A DNA stretch of 64,000 nucleotides, taken from contig NW_025408681.1 of assembly GCF_020360975.1 (NCBI RefSeq), forward strand, positions 310,001 through 374,000, read 5' to 3'. A program made the position numbers and the translations under genes. The stretch comes from Hirsutella rhossiliensis (Eukaryota; Ascomycota; Sordariomycetes; Hypocreales; Ophiocordycipitaceae). Shown one piece after another: positions 20,859 to 30,764 of this stretch. The notes below the pieces were generated by a model. That model made no database searches, had not been told where the DNA came from, and saw nothing but the letters and a program-made list of their open reading frames with translations. Every line of letters begins with the position of its first letter. Position 1 is the stretch's first letter.

Positions 20859-21126
20859 CCCATGCGACGCTCTAGATAGAAGAATCAAGAGTCTTCCAGT
20901 CCCTGATCTTTATGCTCACTTGCTCATCCTCCGTGCGATAGATCGATTTCCAAGCCTGGTTACAGTTATCAAGATCCTCTTGGACATACTTCGCGACAGT
21001 CACACCACGAAGTTTGCCAAGTTACGAGGAGGACATGCAGCTGTATTTTAAAGACAATCTGTGATGTAGCTTTGTCAAGTTCATTGTATAACTAATGTGG
21101 TCTAACGTAAGGCCTTTTATGTAGCC
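20859..21126. other. Non-coding spacer
   Basis: No coding frame or repeat was recognised here. The sequence downstream of the secreted-protein stop codon (21,127) should include its 3' UTR. Confidence 0.4.
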
Positions 21127-21586
21127 TTAGACACCTGAGGTCTTGGGCTGCTCCTCGGAAGATTCGTCCGGAATGGAAGCCTTTTCCGCCCCACTAAGGT
21201 TAGCCTTATTGGGAGCATTGTCGTTGATGTTATTCTTCTTAGGGCCCGTAGTTCCGTCAGTGTCCCCCACGATGGACTTGATCTCATTGTTGATATCATC
21301 GTACATTTTTTTAATCTCTTTGTCTGGGCTGTCTTCGATTTTTCTCTCAAATGCTTCAATCATCTGCGGGATCTTGCCTGGGCCCCCGATTTCGGGGGCT
21401 CCATCAGCAGTAGTATTCTGTCGCCTGGCCAGATGTATGTCAGCACCGAAGGCGCCTTGAGTGTTTATTGTGGCGGCGAAGGCAATTGCAGCAACTATTT
21501 GTTACATGTCGTTAGTAGAGATGAGAAAGGGTGGGGGACTATATTAATGACGTACAAGCCAGGGTGACGGCAGCGATGCGGACCAT
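21127..21586 (-). CDS. Small secreted protein, candidate effector
   Basis: Two exons, complement of 21127-21494 and 21556-21586, code 132 residues. The 61-bp intron runs GTACGT to AATAG with a CTAAC branch site, and its removal joins a signal peptide that is invisible in either exon alone: MVRIAAVTLAFAAIAFA. A dibasic site follows about residue 37 (HLARRQN), as in Kex2-processed fungal propeptides. The mature part is hydrophilic, acidic and lacks cysteine: a helical stretch IEAFERKIEDSPDKEIKKMYDDI, then a Ser/Asn/Pro-rich tail ending PKTSGV. I do not recognise a family. It would pass through the secretory route. An effector role is inferred only from size, signal and TE-rich surroundings. Confidence 0.75.
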
Positions 21587-23067
21587 TTTCGATTTTTGGA
21601 ATGGAAAAAGTGTTTTGTAAAGATGTATCAGAGCTGTAATGAAAAAAAGAAATACACAACTTCACTTGGTCAAGTAGGCTTTTTTAACTTGTTGCTTGAT
21701 GCAGTGATGAGATGGATGCTTGCTTGTCGAAGTGTCCTGCTCAACTTGGAATCTGGCCTCAATTTATATTTAAAAAAAAATGCCGTCCAAAGACTATAAA
21801 GTGCCAAGTAGCTGAGTCATTTGACACACTCGTAGTTGGTTTCAAGCATCTGGGTACCTAGACATTCGCTTTAAAGTTCATGACCAGTTCTAGTTGGCGG
21901 ATTCCCTAGTAGTCGTGGACCACCTACATGATGAGACGATAAGCCATGACTCTCTCCTGTGCTTCTAGGATGACTCGTGTATGGGACGCCTGCGCACTTT
22001 CTTCATTATTGTATACAGTAAGGAACTCTTGACTCGAACCCCCAAAGTCGCTATTTTGCGTGATGACATGGCCCGGCGTTCCTGGTTCATGTACGAAGCT
22101 ACGAGAAGAACACTTCGAACACCCGTTAAATTCCTGATCTTCATGCTTGCTGCTGCTCTACACCTCGTGCGATAGGGCTTCACGGCTGAATATCCAGCCC
22201 GAAGGGTGAACATCGTATACCTGCAATTCAAGTGTACCCATTGGCTCCGCGCAGCGCTTAGTTGGCCCGAAGGGTGGAGCCAATGGGTACGGATGAGGGT
22301 TGTGTGTGTGGGCGGTACAGCTACCTGCCAGCCCCGCGCGGTACAATTGGGTAGGGCGGGCTGGCGTTGTGTTAGTACGTGTCTTAAAAATGGGGTGTAG
22401 GTTCAAATAGACATACGCGGAAGTTAAGTACAAATAGTAATACTCATTGGAAAACCCCATCGTTTTTTTGGTTGATGCAGGGTTGTAAAGTTGAAAATTG
22501 AGAATTCTTGTTCATTCGGGTGATCTGTTCATCTGGGTGTCCAGCACCCACTTGGGTGAGCCAAAGCGAATCCCAATAAAGTGGGGGAGGGGCACGATTA
22601 CAGTGGGGAGACAAAAGTGTAGCTGCTTCTAGAACTTCAACACGGTCCCTGTCAGCCTGATCGTCACTTATCATGCGCGGGTTCCATCAGGCGAAGCCAG
22701 GAATGGAAGCCTATGGGCCAGCATCGTAGGACAGATGGGACTTGAGCTGCTGAATGTGTCGGGAAGAAAGACCGACATCAGACATGTGTCAATTGCAGCG
22801 CACCTGTTGGAGCACGTTCCACTTTTTGCCTGCATGGCGCAATAGTCTTCGCAACAGTTATCAACTCTCTCCTGTAAAAATTTTTCTCGTCTGCGGGCTG
22901 TTAGCAGCCTGTTAGTGGAGAAGAATTTTTCAGGCCACCCGACCATGCTTCTGCCTCTCTAGCCCTAACGGGGCTCTAGCAGGCACCAAAGGCAGACTTT
23001 GGAGAGTTCGTCTCCTCTTGGGAAGCTGGTCTCGAATAACGGCATGCCTCGCGCTGCCTCGCCTTCT
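21587..23067. other. Gene-poor stretch with hairpins and TE scraps
   Basis: No convincing gene over about 1.5 kb. It includes the promoter of the secreted protein (pyrimidine-poor, AT-rich to about 21,800), the inverted repeat at 22,234-22,290, and at 22,535-22,600 a segment similar to the right flank of the pogo-like element (GTGTCCAGCACC, GGGTGAG, AGTGGGG, GGCACG in the same order as at 9635-9695), probably the end of a lost TIR element. Confidence 0.45.
22234..22290. repeat. Perfect 15-bp inverted repeat (hairpin)
   Basis: GTACCCATTGGCTCC at 22,234-22,248 is the exact complement of GGAGCCAATGGGTAC at 22,276-22,290, separated by 27 bases. A GCCCGAAGGGTG motif occurs just before (22,196) and within it (22,265). 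It may be a MITE core or a relic of an excised element; no target duplication was found. Confidence 0.6.
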
Positions 23068-23199
23068 GCCGCCTCGCGGCATCGCCTTCTTCTGCCGCCT
23101 TTACTGGCTGGCCTCGACTTCTGCCGCCTCGCGGCCCCGACCTCTGCTGCCGCCTCGCGGCCCTGACTTCTTCTGCCGCCTCGCGGCCCGACTTCTTCT
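23068..23199. repeat. GC-rich minisatellite, five units of 25-29 bp
   Basis: Five successive units start TGCCGCC (TGCCGCCTCGCGGC in four of them) and end GACTTCTTC or similar. The second unit is divergent (TTTACTGG in place of TCGCGG). The array stands immediately upstream of the deaminase-like gene and is open in several frames, which produces spurious long ORFs on both strands. Confidence 0.75.
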
Positions 23200-23245
23200 C
23201 GCCCTTCCAGGCACACCTCGCGCTGCCTCGCACCCTCTGCCGCCT

Positions 23246-24781
23246 TTCCGTTTTCTGCGATATTTCGTTACTACCGTCTTAATTATAGCGCAAGTGTGTC
23301 ATGCAACTCTTGGAATCACGCTAGACGACGGTTTGCATGACCTTAAAGATGAAGAGGGCAAGCCAATCGGCCAAAATCTCTTCGTCTCGCGCCTCAAAGT
23401 CCCCGATGGCCAGCCCAAACTTCAACATGGAGACCTAGTAGCAATAGGCATGAATGCCCGGATAGAGGTGGATGGCCTTGCTACAGCCAAGGGAATCGAC
23501 AAACCGGGCATGGTTTCTATCCTATCTGTTGACAACGAAATCTTCATAGCAGCTTCGGTAAAGAATTCGGCAAGCAATACTCACGATGGACCACCCGTCC
23601 GTCCCCACAATATGTTTCCAGGAGAGACGGCGCACGTCATTAACTTGTGCGGAGGCCACAGGACGGGCGGATCCTGTGGCGAGATAGCTGCATTGGACTT
23701 GTATTATAGGACTCGCGGAGACGCCATTGAGAGACACAAGGGTTCGGAGAGCCCCATCCTCAAGGAGCAAGAGGCGAAAATCAATGGCCCCCTCAAAAAT
23801 AGTATCGTGGTCGCAATCAACACGAGCGGAAAAGTCCAAGCCCCCTGCTCAGCGGTAAGTGCAACCGAATCTCGGGGGAAATAGGGAATACGGAATACGG
23901 CATAAGCGTTAACCAAAAAGCAGAATGGTGCAGGATGCAAAGCGGTAGTGCAGAAACTGGGATTGGATGCGGTCGGTCCAAAGACAAAGCCTACTTCCCT
24001 CAATGTCCACAACTTCGAACATCTACTCGTTCCCAGATTCGATGAGTACCAGGCTGATCCCGGTCCGCTGGGGCGCCAGAATAATGGCAATAATCAATGC
24101 AATCGGAAGAGAGGTCTCTGCTCCAAGCCCAAGCCGACCGAGAAACTCCCACAGCAACAGACCCCATTTGAGAGTCTCAAAGCTTTCGTTCGCCCGAAGG
24201 TATTCCATATAACCGGTGCAAATCTTAGCAGTGGTGGTGGCGGTCTTAAAGCTCTTTTAAAAATTTTCAAAAAACTTCCATGGAAGACTATGGCCGGGGC
24301 TTTTTCTGGTCATGGAGGCCCCGATCATCCTCCTACCACTGACAACGAAAATTGCCCTCCTGGGCCGTTAGGGTTAGGGGTGTTCTGGCCAAGTAGAGGT
24401 TGCATTGAATCTGGAGGCACCCTTAAACCTGATGAAAAAAAGCTTTTTCTCTCACTTTCTCCAGAAAAACAGAAACAATTTCTTGCTCTTACGGATGAAC
24501 AACAACACGCCATCGTTATTGAAGCTATGGGTGGTCCTCAACTCTATAATTTTCTAGAGGATTGTCGTGGTCGGTCATCCTTCTATTACAATTGGGACTT
24601 TCCATTCGTCCATCGCAATTCTCAATCGGTCGAAGAATGCGTTGAAGCTGAAGTGGATAAAGCTGAAGCTGAAGCTCAAAAGACCACCACCGCAGAGCAG
24701 GCATCTACTGCCACCGCAGAGCAGGCATCCCAACTGTCGCCAAGCGTGGCCGGATTTCGCAGGTCTCGGAGGTATCCTTAG
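23246..24781 (+). CDS. Putative deaminase-fold protein, likely secreted
   Basis: Two exons: the first is open from before 23,246 to 23,854, then a GT-AG intron (23,855-23,923), then 23,924-24,781. The early part holds a hydrophobic stretch VTTVLIIAQVCHA, which looks like a signal peptide, but no ATG precedes it in frame, so the start or an upstream exon is unknown. The core has a strand pattern (MVSILSVDNEIFIAASVKN), a helix with GGSCGEIAALDLYY (C-x-E) and, across the intron, a PC...GC pair after SIVVAINTSGKV. This is the layout of zinc deaminases of the kind seen in polymorphic toxins and fungal secreted proteins. The C-terminal half is Gly/Pro-rich, then Glu/Ala-rich, unrecognised. Function as a nucleic-acid deaminase or toxin is inferred, not shown. 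Confidence 0.55.
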
Positions 24782-25029
24782 GTCTCGCGAAGGAGAGAGC
24801 AAAAGTGGGCATTACGGGCGACTGTAGGCCAGACTGTCTCAAAACGCATTTGGGAAGAAAATTTGTCATTACGTATACCCTACTGTGACCATAGAGGGTT
24901 ATGGCCCATTTTTAAATATTCGGCTTAGCAGAAGCAGGGTTAATTGCATATACGACGAAGTTATAGCAGATCTTTACAGTCACGTTTCTTTCTTCCCCCT
25001 ACTTTATTTTGCGTGGACGAATATTAAAA
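24782..25029. other. Spacer, nothing recognised
   Basis: AT-rich DNA downstream of the deaminase-like gene with no coding frame, repeat or RNA gene that I can support. Confidence 0.4.
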
Positions 25030-25628
25030 ATGCAAGCTATCACGATTGACAGTATTCTCCTCCCATCAATTCCTCCTACTGCACAACAACCAATAACTAG
25101 CATTGAACTTACATCATGGGCGTTGTCTAAAGTGCATCAAGTCCGTTCGTCCAAGGTCGAGAGATTGCTAGCATCTACAGCCTCTAAACGCTTTATATGT
25201 CTCAATACGAAGGCGAGGCAAGGTATATCACATTCGCATCGACTTAAGCTTACACGAAGCCAACATCTCGATGCCGCCTTGATATTTATATTCGGTGATC
25301 AGCCGAAAGCTCCCTGTGTCCAGTGTATAAAAGGGAATGGGGTGTTTCAAGGCTGTTACACTCTGAAATGCTAGGGTCAGGTGCATGCGCGAATTGCACG
25401 TACTCATCTCGTGGGTCGCTATGCAAACTACACTGTAGCACTCTAGTTCTACCTATAAAAGAAAAGGAAAAGATTCAACTAATAATCGTCTTAGGTCATC
25501 ATCAAACAGAGGAGAACTATAGCTATTCCCAAGAAAGCGAGGACCTACAGTCAATTACTCCTCGGCAGTGGCAGATAATTGGGAGAAAATTCCAGGAATG
25601 GGTTGAGATAATGGTACACAACTCATAT
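25030..25628 (+). pseudogene. DUF3716-like cysteine-rich protein, frameshifted and cut by Copia
   Basis: The ATG at 25,030 (MQAITIDSILLPS) opens a frame whose end has APCVQCIKGNGVFQGC. After a shift of frame near 25,362 the next frame gives GACANCTYSSRGSLCKLHC. The pattern C-x2-C-x4-GxF-x2-C then GxCxNC-x7-C is that of the fungal DUF3716 domain, a presumed zinc-binding cysteine cluster. The frame continues through EKEKIQLIIVLGHH and runs into the Copia-2 LTR at 25,629, so the gene was probably also truncated by that insertion. Function of the family is unknown. An intron instead of a frameshift was not found. Confidence 0.5.
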
Positions 25629-25831
25629 TGTGGGAATGTAGCATATAGCTATAGTAGGATTGTAAGGGAGGTGCGCACACACGCACACGTGACCCTTAGC
25701 GTCACGTGTATGGACCTCGGGGATCCGTGTATAAAGGGCACGTAGTGTGCCCCCTCATTCCCTTTCCTCCCTTCCTAGCTAGACATCTTGAATACAACCC
25801 ATTGCGTTACTGCAGTACAAACCTCCCGACA
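25629..25831 (+). repeat. Copia-2 5' LTR
   Basis: TG...CA ends shared with the LTR at 2071-2262. It contains an inverted pair of CACGTG motifs (CACGTGAC, 7 bases, GTCACGTG; about 25,686-25,708), a TATA-like TGTATAAAGGG near 25,728 and a pyrimidine tract CCCCCTCATTCCCTTTCC, which together look like an LTR promoter. Another LTR copy of the 3' end is not present. Confidence 0.62.
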
Positions 25832-26052
25832 CTGATCAGTGATCGATTTGGTCGATCACAGATTGGCAAGGAAGAAGAGATAGAACGCAACCTTCGAAAG
25901 CCCAACTACCATATTCCTAGCGATATTGCCCTGGTTGGACCTAGAGGAGGTTTCTATGCTAAGATCAAGGACTCTACGATTACCCGGACCCGGCAACCAA
26001 CTAGCTCCCGGTAGGCCATTGATAGATCCTTCCAACTTCACTTAACGGTTAC

Positions 26053-27015
26053 ATTAAGTGCAGACTTGCAAATAGATAAATCAAATCAAATCCGGGGTCC
26101 AATTTGATTTGATTTGGATAGCAAAATCATGGATCTGATTTGATTTGATTTGATTTGAATCGATTTGGATCTCATTTGGATATCTGGATAGCCCCACTTT
26201 TTTCCCACGACAAAATACATTGAGCCGCTCCTATAAGGTCCGCTTTGATAAGGTCCGCTTTGAGGCGGCCTCTCTGAGCTGCGGCCATCTGTCCGGCAAG
26301 GCTAAATATTCTCTCCGGCTCTGAAGACATCGCCGGAATGGAAAAGAGGTCGATTGCCATTCGCGACAGGCGTGGATATTGGCGTCTGCGGAGAAGCCAG
26401 TACTGGATGGGATTGTCCACAAGACAATCGCCCGGATCGGTACTGCCCACCCATTCTGCGTACTCGTCACGCATGGAGGACGGTGAGGGCGCAGGTTGGG
26501 CGCCAAGTTTCCTAATTGAGGTCATGAAGTCATCTAGGTCCGTTGTCTTCCTTGCAGCTGTGGGCTCCTCGGGTATCGTATCTTGCTCGACCGCGAGGTT
26601 CGGTACTCCTCCCATATGCGCCATTGCAGCAGTCAAGTGCAGAGCTGTCCCATTTTGGCCATCGGCTACAAATATCTCCCCCCGTAATATGGCAGATGCA
26701 CCCAAAGATATATTTCACGATCAAACGTGTCAGGTAAAACACAAAAAGAAAGCTTGGTGACACGGCCTGGAAAAGCAACTGCCCGTAATTAGCGACCACT
26801 CTAGGCCAGGCAGGGCTGGCTCCCCAAAACTATTGGCCCAGGTCGCCATTGTGGGGCGTATCCAAATAATCAGATATCCAAATAAATTTGGGTGTTGCGA
26901 TTTGATTTGATTTGATTCAGCGCAGGGGCAATTTGATTTGATTTGATTTGGATTAATTTGATTTAATTTGATTTGATTTGATTATGATTTATCTATTTGC
27001 AAGTCTGATTAAGTG
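26053..27015. mobile_element. Non-autonomous hAT element with TIRs and 8-bp target duplication
   Basis: The element spans 26,061-27,007 (947 bp). Its 23-bp terminal inverted repeats start CAGACTTGCAAATAGA and are perfect. The target duplication ATTAAGTG is exact at 26,053-26,060 and 27,008-27,015; eight bases is the hAT hallmark. Both subterminal regions are packed with AATCAAATC / GATTTGATTT repeats, likely transposase-binding sites. Inside is only the C-terminal part of a hAT transposase, so it depends on an autonomous relative. It lies in the leader of Copia-2. Intact ends suggest a late insertion. Confidence 0.93.
26172..26705 (-). pseudogene. hAT transposase C-terminal dimerisation domain
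   Basis: The minus-strand frame carries NPIQYWLLRRRQYPRLSRMA, IDLFSIPAMSSEPERIFSLA and GAAQCILSWEKSGAIQ, the conserved C-terminal hAT dimerisation region (W..RR..YP.L...A.D..SIPA.S...ER.FS). A duplication of 15 bp (AAGGTCCGCTTTGAT-like) repeats KADLI. The zinc finger and catalytic RNase H-like core are absent. It is a fossil inside a non-autonomous element, useful for identifying the partner family. Confidence 0.88.
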
Positions 27016-27063
27016 TAAGTGCGTCCACAACGCCGATTCGACAACTACGTGACAACCCTCACG

Positions 27064-28720
27064 ATGACAAGCACGACCCCAACCCCGAACCCCGCCTCTA
27101 CGAGGAACGACGCCTTCCTCGACCAAGTAAGGGAATTGGTCCAAAATCTCACGATCCCAAAGACCCAATATCAGGATATCGATCCGACCCGATGGGAGGA
27201 TGAGATCACGCCCAAGAGGAAGATAGAATAGCTGTTATGACATATACCGCACGATTTATGTCAGAATGCGAGGAGAACGTACACCTTCATGGCACTAATA
27301 TCCTTGAATTCTTCCAGGATCACTTCCAACAGTGGACCGAGGCAACGTGGAGAAAGATGCCAAAGGAATTTCGAAGGAGCTACGTTACCTTTTAAAGAGA
27401 CGTGGTATCTATACAGGAGAAAAGGGTGACCACATCATCCCACAGCTCGTCTTCCTACAGACGATCGATAACCCACCAGCCTGGCCCGACAACGAATTCA
27501 TGGTAACCCAATTCGATAAAGGAACGGAGGCCTATACAAGAAAAGAGAGACGACTAACGCAGAACCCTCCCACCTCCAACACGGCGGAGCCATCCACGCC
27601 GTCAGCCCCTATTCCGACGCTCCCTGCTCCTCCCGCTACGACAATTGCGGAACCGCCCACAACGACTGCTACGCTTCCCCAACGAACAATACATCCTACA
27701 AGCTATCAGTTCCAGCAACAGAGCATCGTTCTAGCAGAACCCTCTTCTCCCACATCCCTCGAAGCGTACACAACGCTTCCCCCGGCCGACATCCCGAACG
27801 GCATCGTCGATGCCGACACACAACAGAAATTCACCAAGATCTGGGACAAAGAGAAGAACTATACGGGGGAACCCTATGACCTTCTCGATGATAAGCTACG
27901 CATCTTTATGAGTATCTGTTATAACATTCAGGTCAAGCCGGACCAATTCCACGCTCTTTTCCCTCGAATCCTTACTGGCCGAGCCCAAACGTACTACATT
28001 GACCACATTAACTGGACCTCAACGTTCCGCAAGGCATACGATAGCATCAAGCAACATTTCGATACGGAAGTTAACCACGCTCACTGCTATACTGAATGGA
28101 CGACTATTTCCTTTAACAAGCTCCGTGCCGATAATGCTACGAAATCCCTACACGAGGTTCTTCAGCTACTCCTTGATAAGCTACAGTTATGCCAACGAGC
28201 TCTTGGCAACGCGTATGCAGGAAACGTTCCACTGCGTACAACGCTTATTAATGCATGCCGCGGTGTTCCTGAACTTGAATACGCTTTATTCAAGCCCGCC
28301 GAAGGAATCGAGCCCCTTTTTGCAGATCTTCGCTCTTCCGTTGAGACCCATCTTGCACGCGGAATAGCGCCTCGTTATCTTCAAGGAGGCCCTCAGTACC
28401 ATCAAGACCTCGAGGAACCATCTGATCATATGGATCCCAATGACCACTACTATCTCGATCGAAGATACAACAACAATCGCGGAAGTTTGGTCAGAAGGGG
28501 TATAGAAGGTATAGAGGCAACGCTCAACGAGGTAGCTACAACGCTCCACGGGGAAGCTTCAATAGTCAACGCTTTAACCGCCCACAAGGCCGTTACGGCC
28601 ACAACCACCCGTGGAATAAGAAGTGCTTCGTCTGCAATAAGGAAGGATGTTGGTCTACAAAGCACACTGCCGAGGAACGTCAAAGATCCCGAGACCAATA
28701 CGTCGCCCACTGTCACTTCA
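27064..28720 (+). pseudogene. Copia-2 gag with CCCH-type knuckle
   Basis: The ATG at 27,064 begins MTSTTPTPNPASTRNDAFLD and reaches a stop after KRKIE (27,231). The rest continues in other frames, the longest being 27,332-28,723 with WDKEKNYTGEPYDLLDDK, MSICYNIQVKPDQFHALFP and SLHEVLQLLLDKLQLCQRAL. A frame change near 28,480 leads to a Gly/Arg/Tyr-rich tail and the knuckle CFVCNKEGCWSTKH (C-x2-C-x4-C-x4-H), the same arrangement as in Copia remnant 1. Gag packages element RNA. Confidence 0.87.
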
Positions 28721-28848
28721 TAGGATTACCTCCCAGGACCTTACAGCCTACGTTCTTGACTTTGAAGGTCACGAGATGGATGCCCACGATGATGCTAACG
28801 ACCCTGGGACGAGGACGACAATGAAGATAATGACAACAACCCAGAACA

Positions 28849-30207
28849 GTGGCACACAAGCCAAATGCTCTGCCAGCAAGCCTTCAACCATCTGACCACA
28901 GGGAAGACGTGTATAGCACCTCTCAAAACAACGCTACACCTGCTTCCCAATTCATGATAGAGGAGCGCTACTCAAGACTCCGATTCCAGGGCATCATAAT
29001 TGACACAGGCGCCGCGAAGGTTTCCACAGCTGGCTACGACCAATGCATCGCTCTACAACGAGAAGACCCTGCTATAACGCTCGATAAGACTACAGCAGGC
29101 CAAGCTTCTATCAAATTCGGCAACGGCGAAGCCATTCTATCCCTCGGCTCTATCGCCCTTAAAACACCTCTCGGAAGGATCACATTCCATATCCTCAAGA
29201 CCCTACTCCCTCCTCCTCTCTCGCTGATATGGATCGCCTAGGCATCTATTTCAACAACCTTACAGACACTATTGTCGGACGAACAACCCTCCCGGTTATC
29301 CGCAAATGGGGACATCCTTGGTTCCTCCTACCTAAGACCAACGAGGCCGCTATCGCATTCCTCACGGAGAGCGAGATCCGCACTCTTCATCGTCGATTCG
29401 GGCACCCAGCGGTCCCAAGACTTCACAACCTCCTACGGCAAGCTGGCCACAACGATGTGACGATAGATATCCTAGAGAACATCTCGAGATTCTGTCATCA
29501 CTGTCAAATGCACTCTCAAGCTCCAAGACGCTTCAAATTCACCCTAAAGGATGACCAGGAATTCAACTACGAAATCGTCGCTGATGTGCTCTACCTTGGA
29601 ACCCCTCAACGCCCCGTCTTTCACGTGGTAGATACAGCAACAGCGTTCCAAGCAGCCAGGTTCCTCCTATCGATGTCAGCAAAGGATACGTGGGAAGCCC
29701 TCCGAGCCCTCTGGATAGACACATATCTCGGACCCCCTGATACTATCAAGCACGACGCAGGGACCAATTTTGCCTCCCTAGAGTTCCGTAACGAGGCAAA
29801 GCTTATGGGGATAACCTGCATGCAAGTCCCTGTGGAAGCACATTGGTCCGTTGGAAAGGTTGAAAGATATCATGCCCCTCTCCGCCGTGCGTTTGAGATC
29901 CTCCACGCAGAAATCGGGACCTTCACATCCCCCGAATCGATCCTTCAAATGGCTATCAAAGCCATCAACGACACAGCAGGGCCAAATGGCATTGTCCCTA
30001 CGCTCCTAGTCTTTGGCGCCTACCCTCGAATGGCGTTAGATTCGCCCCTCTGCTACGACCCTGAAAGGGCTGCCGCAGCCCAGAAAGCGATGAAAATGCT
30101 TCGTCAGCTCTCAGCAGAGCGGCAAGTGCAGGGCGCCTTACACACAAAGAACGGACCATCATCAACAGGCGTTATACTATCGCTCCCACTGCAAAGCGAG
30201 GTCCGAG
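28849..30207 (+). pseudogene. Copia-2 protease and integrase
   Basis: The frame at 28,849-29,241 has the retropepsin loop GIIIDTGAAKVSTAG. A frame break near 29,215 leads to 29,229-30,207 with the zinc-binding HHCC part (LHRRFGHPAVPRLH ... FCHHCQ) and the integrase core. The catalytic triad is present: D in IVADVLYLG (29,583), D in IKHDAGTNF (29,754) and E in VGKVERYH (29,862), which is a D-D(35)E spacing. The protein ends at SEVRV where Helitron-array sequence begins. It would have inserted Copia cDNA. Confidence 0.9.
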
Positions 30208-30284
30208 TGCCTTGAGGAACGAGGAACGAGTGACGAAAGGTTCTTAGGGTTCCTCCCCGGGGAGAAAAAAATGCCTTGAGGAAC
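30208..30284. repeat. Left inverted-repeat terminus of the Helitron array
   Basis: The block TGCCTTGAGGAACGAGGAAC, GTGACGAAAGGTTCTTAGGG, the palindrome CTCCCCGGGGAG (30,253-30,264), an A run and TGCCTTGAGGAAC is the reverse complement, allowing small indels, of 61,377-61,467 (GTTCCTCAAGGCA, T run, CTCCCCGGGGAGGAACC, AGAACC, TTTTCGTCACT, CGTTCCTCAAGGCA). Copia-2 coding sequence stops exactly where it begins. Confidence 0.8.
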
Positions 30285-30291
30285 AGGTAAG

Positions 30292-30310
30292 GCAACCCTT
30301 CATGGGTTGC
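30292..30310. repeat. Hairpin at the start of Helitron unit A
   Basis: GCAACCC (loop TTCAT) GGGTTGC, followed by GCAAAGAGCCTTGAGGAACG. The same stem with a different loop occurs at the start of unit C, so the pairing rather than the loop is conserved. Confidence 0.75.
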
Positions 30311-30764
30311 GCAAAGAGCCTTGAGGAACGAAGGCCGAAGATTGGAGAGACAAACAAGACAAAGACAGGGTGAGAGAAAGAACGCAAGCAGGCGGTAGCG
30401 CTAGGAACTAAAACATGCAAAAAAGGTAGGTAAAGCGGCCATTCGGGCACCATCCCGCCGCGGGAAGAGGCAGAAAAAGCAAGAAGGCAAGTAAAGCGGT
30501 GATGACGATTGCGGGGTAAGCGAGAGGAAGGGAGCATAAGAGGGCGCCAAGGCACGAATAGGAGAACAAGAGCAGAAGCGTCTACCCTAGCTACCGATCG
30601 AGCAGTTAGGAAAACAACTACAGCATGGCCACTTGCAACGTTTCCGTGGAGTTCTGGTGCGAATTCGGGCCACGGAGCTGAAGTACAAGCATAGCATCCG
30701 AAGACGCTCGTGACGCAGGTAGCCAGGCGAGGCCGAACCACGCAGCCAGTGCACTGTTCCTACA

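Larger units (their letters stand above)
25629..30207 (+). mobile_element. Copia-2 retrotransposon, 3' truncated by the Helitron array
   Basis: 5' LTR (25,629-25,831), leader, gag from 27,064, zinc knuckle (about 28,624-28,665), protease (DTGA at 29,002), GAG-pre-integrase and integrase to LPLQSEVRV at 30,209. The RT and RNase H, which should follow, are absent: the sequence passes without spacer into the left end of the Helitron array. A complete hAT element sits in the leader. Several frame breaks show it is dead. Confidence 0.88.

Noticed and set aside
22965..23233. Minus-strand Arg/Ala/Glu-rich ORFs
   Set aside because: Produced by translating the TGCCGCCTCGCGGC minisatellite in reverse.
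26014..27064. Gene in the (GATTT)n-rich region
   Set aside because: The repeats are the subterminal parts of a hAT element with defined TIRs and target duplication.
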